Source: JBHEKP01 sp041859375
GTDB taxonomy: Bacteria > Hydrogenedentota > Hydrogenedentia > Hydrogenedentales > CAITNO01
Length of the DNA: 9,044 bases
NCBI GenBank assembly: GCA_041859375.1
Contig: JBHEKP010000103.1
Location: 1 to 9,044 of the forward strand
Direction: 5' to 3'
Shown: positions 7,063 through 9,044 of the stretch, piece by piece
Numbering within the stretch: position 1 is the first letter of the stretch
How the letters are laid out: the number at the start of each line of letters is the position of its first letter
The notes under the pieces: model-generated
The model's input: only the letters and a program-made list of their open reading frames with translations
Told to the model about the DNA's origin: nothing
The model's database searches: none
Translations under genes and position numbers: made by a program

Positions 7063-7063
7063 T
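7035..7063 (+). promoter_or_regulatory. Promoter of the leuA leader transcript
   Basis: TTGCGG (7035-7040) and a perfect TATAAT (7058-7063) are separated by 17 bp. The -10 box contains the TAA stop of the upstream membrane-protein gene. Transcription would start near 7070, only a few bases before the leader peptide's ribosome site GAGG (7077-7080). This gives a compact leader as in classical amino-acid attenuators. Confidence 0.65.
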
Positions 7064-7085
7064 CACACCAACACTTGAGGCGTTT

Positions 7086-7166
7086 ATGAACACGATGATG
7101 CATGACACACTCCTGCGACTCCGACTCGGGATGCGAGGCAGGCCCGTCATGCGTCGGCGTGTGTGA
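7086..7166 (+). CDS. Leader peptide of the leuA attenuator (26 residues, Leu-rich centre)
   Basis: An ATG with GAGG five bases upstream encodes MNTMMHDTLLRLRLGMRG followed by RPVMRRRV and a TGA at 7164-7166. Codons 9, 10, 12 and 14 are Leu (CTC, CTG, CTC, CTC at 7110-7127), four within six codons. Seven Arg codons occur in all, so an Arg response cannot be excluded. The position is what argues for function: it follows a good promoter, precedes a terminator by 30 bp, and lies upstream of a gene of leucine synthesis. A ribosome stalled at the Leu codons would end just before 7141, where the antiterminator strand begins. A ribosome at the stop codon would mask that strand. The peptide itself probably has no function after translation. 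Confidence 0.75.
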   Translation: MNTMMHDTLLRLRLGMRGRPVMRRRV

Positions 7167-7234
7167 CCGCAGCAAGGCAACCACACAAACCGGCAGCCGC
7201 CGCGGGCCAGAAGGTCCGCGGCGGTTGTGTTTTT
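7090..7234 (+). promoter_or_regulatory. Leucine-responsive transcription attenuator of leuA
   Basis: Three competing helices can be drawn. Protector 1:2: 7090-7106 with 7146-7162 (14 Watson-Crick pairs, two G-U, one mismatch), enclosing the Leu codons. Antiterminator 2:3: GGCCCG (7141-7146) with CGGGCC (7203-7208) and CGGCG (7155-7159) with CGCCG (7198-7202), with an 8-nt bulge on the upstream side only. Terminator 3:4: 7197-7208 with 7213-7224 and a T-rich tail. The 2:3 and 3:4 helices share the whole of strand 3 and cannot coexist. Low charged tRNA-Leu would stall the ribosome before 7141 and favour 2:3 and read-through. Ample leucine lets it reach 7166, covering strand 2 and favouring termination. 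The pairing is seen in the sequence; the regulatory logic is inferred from the known trp/leu/his class. Confidence 0.78.
7197..7234 (+). terminator. Intrinsic terminator of the leuA leader (3:4 hairpin)
   Basis: CCGCCGCGGGCC (7197-7208) pairs with GGTCCGCGGCGG (7213-7224) over 12 positions with one G-U and the loop AGAA, followed by TTGTGTTTTT (7225-7234). An extra outer pairing, ACACAA (7183-7188) with TTGTGT (7225-7230), is possible across an 8-nt bulge. Confidence 0.88.
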
Positions 7235-7305
7235 AACCGCCCCCCCGGCAGCCGCCGGACGGGGGCACGGCGGCGAAAAGCCGCCACCGAAAGGAGGTGG
7301 TGTCC
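7235..7305 (+). other. Structured mRNA segment between the attenuator and leuA
   Basis: Two further hairpins follow the terminator: CCCCCCCGGC (7240-7249) with GCCGG plus GGGGG (7254-7258, 7261-7265, AC bulge), and GGCGGC (7269-7274) with GCCGCC (7280-7285) around GAAAA. CCACC (7284-7288) can also pair with GGTGG (7296-7300) and partly hide the strong GGAGG (7293-7297). I match this to no known riboswitch. It may be ordinary leader structure or a second, translational layer of control. Confidence 0.35.
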
Positions 7306-7548
7306 ATGGATTCGGGGCTAGTCATGCCCAAATCCGCCCGCTTGCACGGATGTGACGGTTCCAGCATGGGTGACTTTGAAAAAACAAAGGCCGAATTCGG
7401 CAAAGAAGGAACTGAATCATGTCCAGACAAGTGCGCATATTTGACACCACCCTGCGCGACGGCGAACAGACACCGGGTGTGCATTTCACGGCGGACGAGA
7501 AGGTGGAGCTGGCCCGAAGGCTGGAGGCTTTCGGCGCCGCAACGATAG
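7306..7548 (+). CDS. Possible small ORF between the attenuator and leuA, overlapping the leuA start
   Basis: An ATG preceded by AAAGGAGG (the best ribosome site in this part of the window, 8 bases upstream) opens an 80-codon frame. It runs through the leuA start in a different frame and ends at 7546-7548. Its first 36 residues, before the leuA start, are of ordinary composition (MDSGLVMPKSARLHGCDGSS and onward). The rest is read in a shadow frame of leuA. It could be a true small protein, a second leader whose translation affects leuA initiation, or the decayed start of an older gene. I recognise no family. The only support is the ribosome site. Confidence 0.25.
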   Translation: MDSGLVMPKSARLHGCDGSSMGDFEKTKAEFGKEGTESCPDKCAYLTPPCATANRHRVCISRRTRRWSWPEGWRLSAPQR

Positions 7549-8570
7549 AGGCGGGCTTTCCGGCGTCATCACCGGATGACGCGGCGGCGGTTGCCCGCGT
7601 GGCGGCCGCCGTGCGGGACTGTGAAGTGGCGGCCCTGGCACGGTGCCGTCCCGGGGATGTGGACGCGGCGGCGGCGGCGCTGGACGGCGCGGTCCGGCCC
7701 GTCATCCACGTGTTTTTGGGCGTATCCGACATTCACCTGGCGCGCAAGCTGCGCATCCCCCGTGCCGGGGCGGTGCGCGCCGTGGAGGAATCGGTCCGGC
7801 GGGCGGCCCGCCACGGCATGGCCGTGCAGTTCAGCGCGGAGGACGCCACCCGCGCGGATCGGGTATTTCTGCGCCAATGCGTGCAAACCGCCATCGAGGC
7901 GGGGGCGGAACGGGTGAACATCCCCGACACCGTGGGTTGCGCCCTGCCGGAGGAGTACGGCGCGCTCATCGCCGACATCGTGTCCTTCGCGGGGCCGGAC
8001 ATCATCGTGTCGGCCCACTGCCACGACGACATGGGCCTGTCCACGGCAAACTGCCTGGCGGCGGTGCGCGCGGGCGCGCGGCAGTTGGAAGCCACGGTGA
8101 ACGGCATCGGCGAACGGGCGGGCAACGCCGCCGTGGAGGAGGTGGCCGTGGCACTGGCCATGAAGGGGACTGCCGGCACGGGGCTGCGGTTGGAGCACAC
8201 CACCGGACTGAGCCGGCGCGTGGCGGAGGTCTCCGGGGTGCCCGTGCAGCCGAACAAGGCCGTGGTGGGACGCAACGCCTTCGCCCACAGCTCCGGCATC
8301 CACCAGGACGGCATTTTGAAGACGCCCGAAAACTATGAGTATGTCCCCCCGGCGCTGGTGGGCGCGCCCGGCCACCGATTTGTGCTCACGGCGCGCTCAG
8401 GCCGACGGGCCATCGCCCACGAGGCCGCGCGGATGGGCAGCGTGCTGGAACCGGCGGCCATGGACCGGGTCTACGAGGCCTTCCTGCGCCGCGCCGGAGA
8501 GCTGCACGGCGAGGTGACGGCAGCGGAACTGGCGCAGGTCATCCGCGCCTGCGCCGTCCAGTCCGCCTGA
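7419..8570 (+). CDS. leuA: 2-isopropylmalate synthase, short form without the C-terminal regulatory domain
   Basis: The enzyme condenses acetyl-CoA with 2-oxoisovalerate, the first committed step to leucine. The TIM barrel begins RIFDTTLRDGEQTPG (6-20; Arg13, Asp14). FSAEDATR is at 138-145, NIPDTVG at 167-173, metal ligands His200 and His202 (AHCHDDMG), and GIGERAGNAAVEEV at 229-242 with Asn236. GRNAFAHSSGIHQDGILK (284-301) marks the linker subdomain. At 383 residues it ends after subdomain II, whereas typical bacterial LeuA (about 500) carries a LeuA_dimer domain that binds leucine. NifV-type homocitrate synthases have this length too, but the FPASSP and EDATR blocks and the leucine leader favour LeuA. 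AAGGA (7406-7410) lies 8 bases before the ATG, and an in-frame TGA at 7413-7415 fixes the start. Confidence 0.87.
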   Translation: MSRQVRIFDTTLRDGEQTPGVHFTADEKVELARRLEAFGAATIEAGFPASSPDDAAAVARVAAAVRDCEVAALARCRPGDVDAAAAALDGAVRPVIHVFLGVSDIHLARKLRIPRAGAVRAVEESVRRAARHGMAVQFSAEDATRADRVFLRQCVQTAIEAGAERVNIPDTVGCALPEEYGALIADIVSFAGPDIIVSAHCHDDMGLSTANCLAAVRAGARQLEATVNGIGERAGNAAVEEVAVALAMKGTAGTGLRLEHTTGLSRRVAEVSGVPVQPNKAVVGRNAFAHSSGIHQDGILKTPENYEYVPPALVGAPGHRFVLTARSGRRAIAHEAARMGSVLEPAAMDRVYEAFLRRAGELHGEVTAAELAQVIRACAVQSA

Positions 8571-8577
8571 ACGTTTT

Positions 8578-8612
8578 TGTTGCTGCGGGGGGGGTGGGCC
8601 CCCGCCGCAACA
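8578..8612. repeat. Palindromic hairpin 1 after leuA
   Basis: TGTTGCTGCGGGGG (8578-8591) pairs with CCCCCGCCGCAACA (8599-8612) with one mismatch and a 7-nt G-rich loop. It starts 8 bp after the leuA stop. No T-tract follows on either strand (the T-run lies before it on the plus strand), so it is not a standard intrinsic terminator. It could still stop transcription or protect the mRNA end. Confidence 0.6.
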
Positions 8613-8654
8613 GCACACGCCCCACAAGCCATGCGACCACCACAGCGCAAGCGA

Positions 8655-8687
8655 TCTGTTGAAGGGGGCGGGCCCCCCTTCAACAGA
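8655..8687. repeat. Palindromic hairpin 2 after leuA
   Basis: TCTGTTGAAGGGGG (8655-8668) pairs perfectly with CCCCCTTCAACAGA (8674-8687) around CGGGC. It shares the plan of hairpin 1: outer TGTTG/CAACA, inner G5/C5, and GGG in the loop. The few bases between differ yet remain paired. The following CTTTAAGAG is a poor T-tract. Confidence 0.65.
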
Positions 8688-8697
8688 CTTTAAGAGG

Positions 8698-8732
8698 GTG
8701 GACAGAAGTGGACAGAAGTGGACCGTATGGAC
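8698..8732. repeat. Left arm of the inverted decamer array (four TGGAC units)
   Basis: TGGAC begins at 8699, 8709, 8719 and 8728, giving steps of 10, 10 and 9. The first three follow the unit GTGGACAGAA. The stretch 8698-8723 is the exact reverse complement of 8843-8868 (26 bp). Confidence 0.85.
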
Positions 8733-8780
8733 AGGGAGGCGGGGAAACGGTGGGGCGGCTGTGTGCTTTTTCTGCCCGCC

Positions 8781-8889
8781 TTGTCCACTCCGCGCCCACC
8801 TTGTCCACCCCCGTCCACTCCCGTCCACTCCCGTCCACCCCCGTCCACTTCTGTCCACTTCTGTCCACTGGGTCCATTCCGTCCATTCC
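8781..8889. repeat. Right arm of the inverted decamer array (about eleven GTCCA units)
   Basis: GTCCA begins at 8783, 8803, 8813, 8823, 8833, 8843, 8853, 8863, 8872 and 8881, with a degenerate GCCCA copy at 8794. Spacing is exactly 10 until 8863 and then 9 twice. Unit variants run in groups (CCGTCCACTC, then CTGTCCACTT, then GTCCATTCC), as expected from stepwise duplication. AGGCGGG (8737-8743) and CCCGCCT (8775-8781) pair at the apex between the arms. Confidence 0.88.
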
Positions 8890-8917
8890 CCGCTCCCCCG
8901 CCCCCGCCGGTTTTGTT

Positions 8918-8923
8918 TATAAT
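8918..8923 (+). promoter_or_regulatory. Perfect -10 box for the kinase gene
   Basis: TATAAT at 8918-8923, 38 bp before the kinase start, in a T-rich patch within GC-rich DNA. No -35 hexamer is seen at 16-18 bp, so activation by a protein bound at the upstream repeat array is conceivable. Confidence 0.5.
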
Positions 8924-8932
8924 GCGCGCCAT

Positions 8933-8947
8933 GCGCGGCATCCGCGC
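8933..8947. promoter_or_regulatory. Small dyad next to the kinase ribosome site
   Basis: GCGCGG (8933-8938) and CCGCGC (8942-8947) flank CAT, directly abutting the Shine-Dalgarno GGGAG (8948-8952). It lies just after the expected transcription start and could be an operator or an mRNA hairpin. In DNA this GC-rich, chance is a serious alternative. Confidence 0.25.
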
Positions 8948-8961
8948 GGGAGCAACATGTC

Positions 8962-9044
8962 ATGGCAGAAACACGGCACATTGTGGTGGTGGGCAGCGCG
9001 AACATCGACCTTGTGACGCGGGTGCCCCGCAGCCCGAAACCGGG
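8962..9044 (+). CDS. PfkB/ribokinase-family sugar kinase (N-terminal part, runs off the window)
   Basis: The 27 visible codons read MAETRHIVVVGSANIDLVTR and continue VPRSPKPG. The pattern (I/V)VVVGS.N.DL...VPR.P.PG is the N-terminal strand and substrate loop of ribokinase-like PfkB kinases, which phosphorylate sugars or nucleosides; the Asn-Ile-Asp contributes to sugar binding in ribokinase. GGGAG (8948-8952) is nine bases before this ATG. The ATG at 8957 is closer to that site but opens another frame with no family resemblance. Ribokinase is the best guess; fructokinase or another PfkB member cannot be excluded without the rest of the gene. Confidence 0.82.
   Translation, partial: MAETRHIVVVGSANIDLVTRVPRSPKP

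Larger units (their letters stand above)
8571..8961. other. Repeat- and hairpin-rich intergenic region between leuA and the kinase gene
   Basis: No credible gene lies in these 391 bp. It holds two long palindromic hairpins (8578-8612 and 8655-8687), then an inverted array of 9-10-bp repeats (8698-8889), a C-rich stretch, and the kinase promoter and leader. The open frames that cross the array on both strands consist mainly of repeat-derived residues and are rejected. Confidence 0.7.

Noticed and set aside
7063..7418. T-box or leucine-tRNA-sensing leader
   Set aside because: No T-box bulge consensus (UGGN within an antiterminator) or specifier loop was found, and the leader ORF with competing helices explains the region better.
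8571..8612. Hairpin 1 as a standard intrinsic terminator of leuA
   Set aside because: The T-run precedes the stem on the plus strand and GCACAC follows it, so the required tail is missing.
8698..8889. CRISPR array
   Set aside because: Units are 9-10 bp with no spacers of regular length and occur in both orientations; no cas gene is present.
8397..9005. Minus-strand frame with repeated WTEVD/RSGRGWT-like residues
   Set aside because: The residues are the 10-bp array read through three frames. The remainder is antisense to leuA, and no ribosome site or family supports it.
8962..9016. Kinase start at the closer ATG 8957
   Set aside because: That frame reads MSWQKHGTLWWWAAR and stops within the window, while the 8962 frame matches the PfkB N-terminus.

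Overview
The window is GC-rich bacterial chromosome with short intergenic gaps and good Shine-Dalgarno sites. Two things suggest, but do not prove, a planctomycete/Lentisphaerae/Hydrogenedentes-like lineage: a secreted DUF1080 (3-keto-disaccharide hydrolase) protein and a GldA/GldF-type ABC exporter pair. No ribosomal RNA or other phylogenetic marker is present, so the lineage call is inference.

Layout from left to right. On the minus strand lie the N-terminus of an ABC-2 permease (1-163) and its ATPase (216-977). A 405-bp divergent, partly AT-rich spacer with several dyads follows, then a plus-strand RhlE-type DEAD-box RNA helicase (1383-2588). The helicase ends at a bidirectional terminator facing a minus-strand Alg5/DPM1-like family-2 glycosyltransferase (2669-3394). 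Upstream of that gene, also on the minus strand, is the DUF1080 protein (3463-4458), insulated from it by a strong intrinsic terminator. Divergently on the plus strand are a ThiS-ThiF fusion (4572-5381) and queG (5378-6310), overlapping by ATGA. Then come an unknown five-helix membrane protein (6388-7062), leuA (7419-8570), and the first codons of a PfkB/ribokinase-family kinase (8962-9044).

The most informative region is 7035-7418. A promoter with a perfect TATAAT overlaps the stop codon of the membrane-protein gene. It would produce a leader RNA encoding a 26-residue peptide with four Leu codons within six codons. The leader carries mutually exclusive helices: a 1:2 protector, a 2:3 antiterminator and a 3:4 intrinsic terminator ending in a T-rich tract. 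This has the geometry of ribosome-mediated leucine attenuation. The controlled leuA product is only 383 residues long and lacks the C-terminal leucine-binding regulatory domain, so attenuation may be the main leucine control here.

The second unusual region is the 391-bp gap after leuA (8571-8961). It holds two long palindromic hairpins of the same design with covarying stems. After them comes an array of about fifteen 9-10-bp units built on GTCCA/TGGAC, arranged as inverted arms around a short GC-rich apex, just upstream of the kinase promoter. I know of no named element that matches it.
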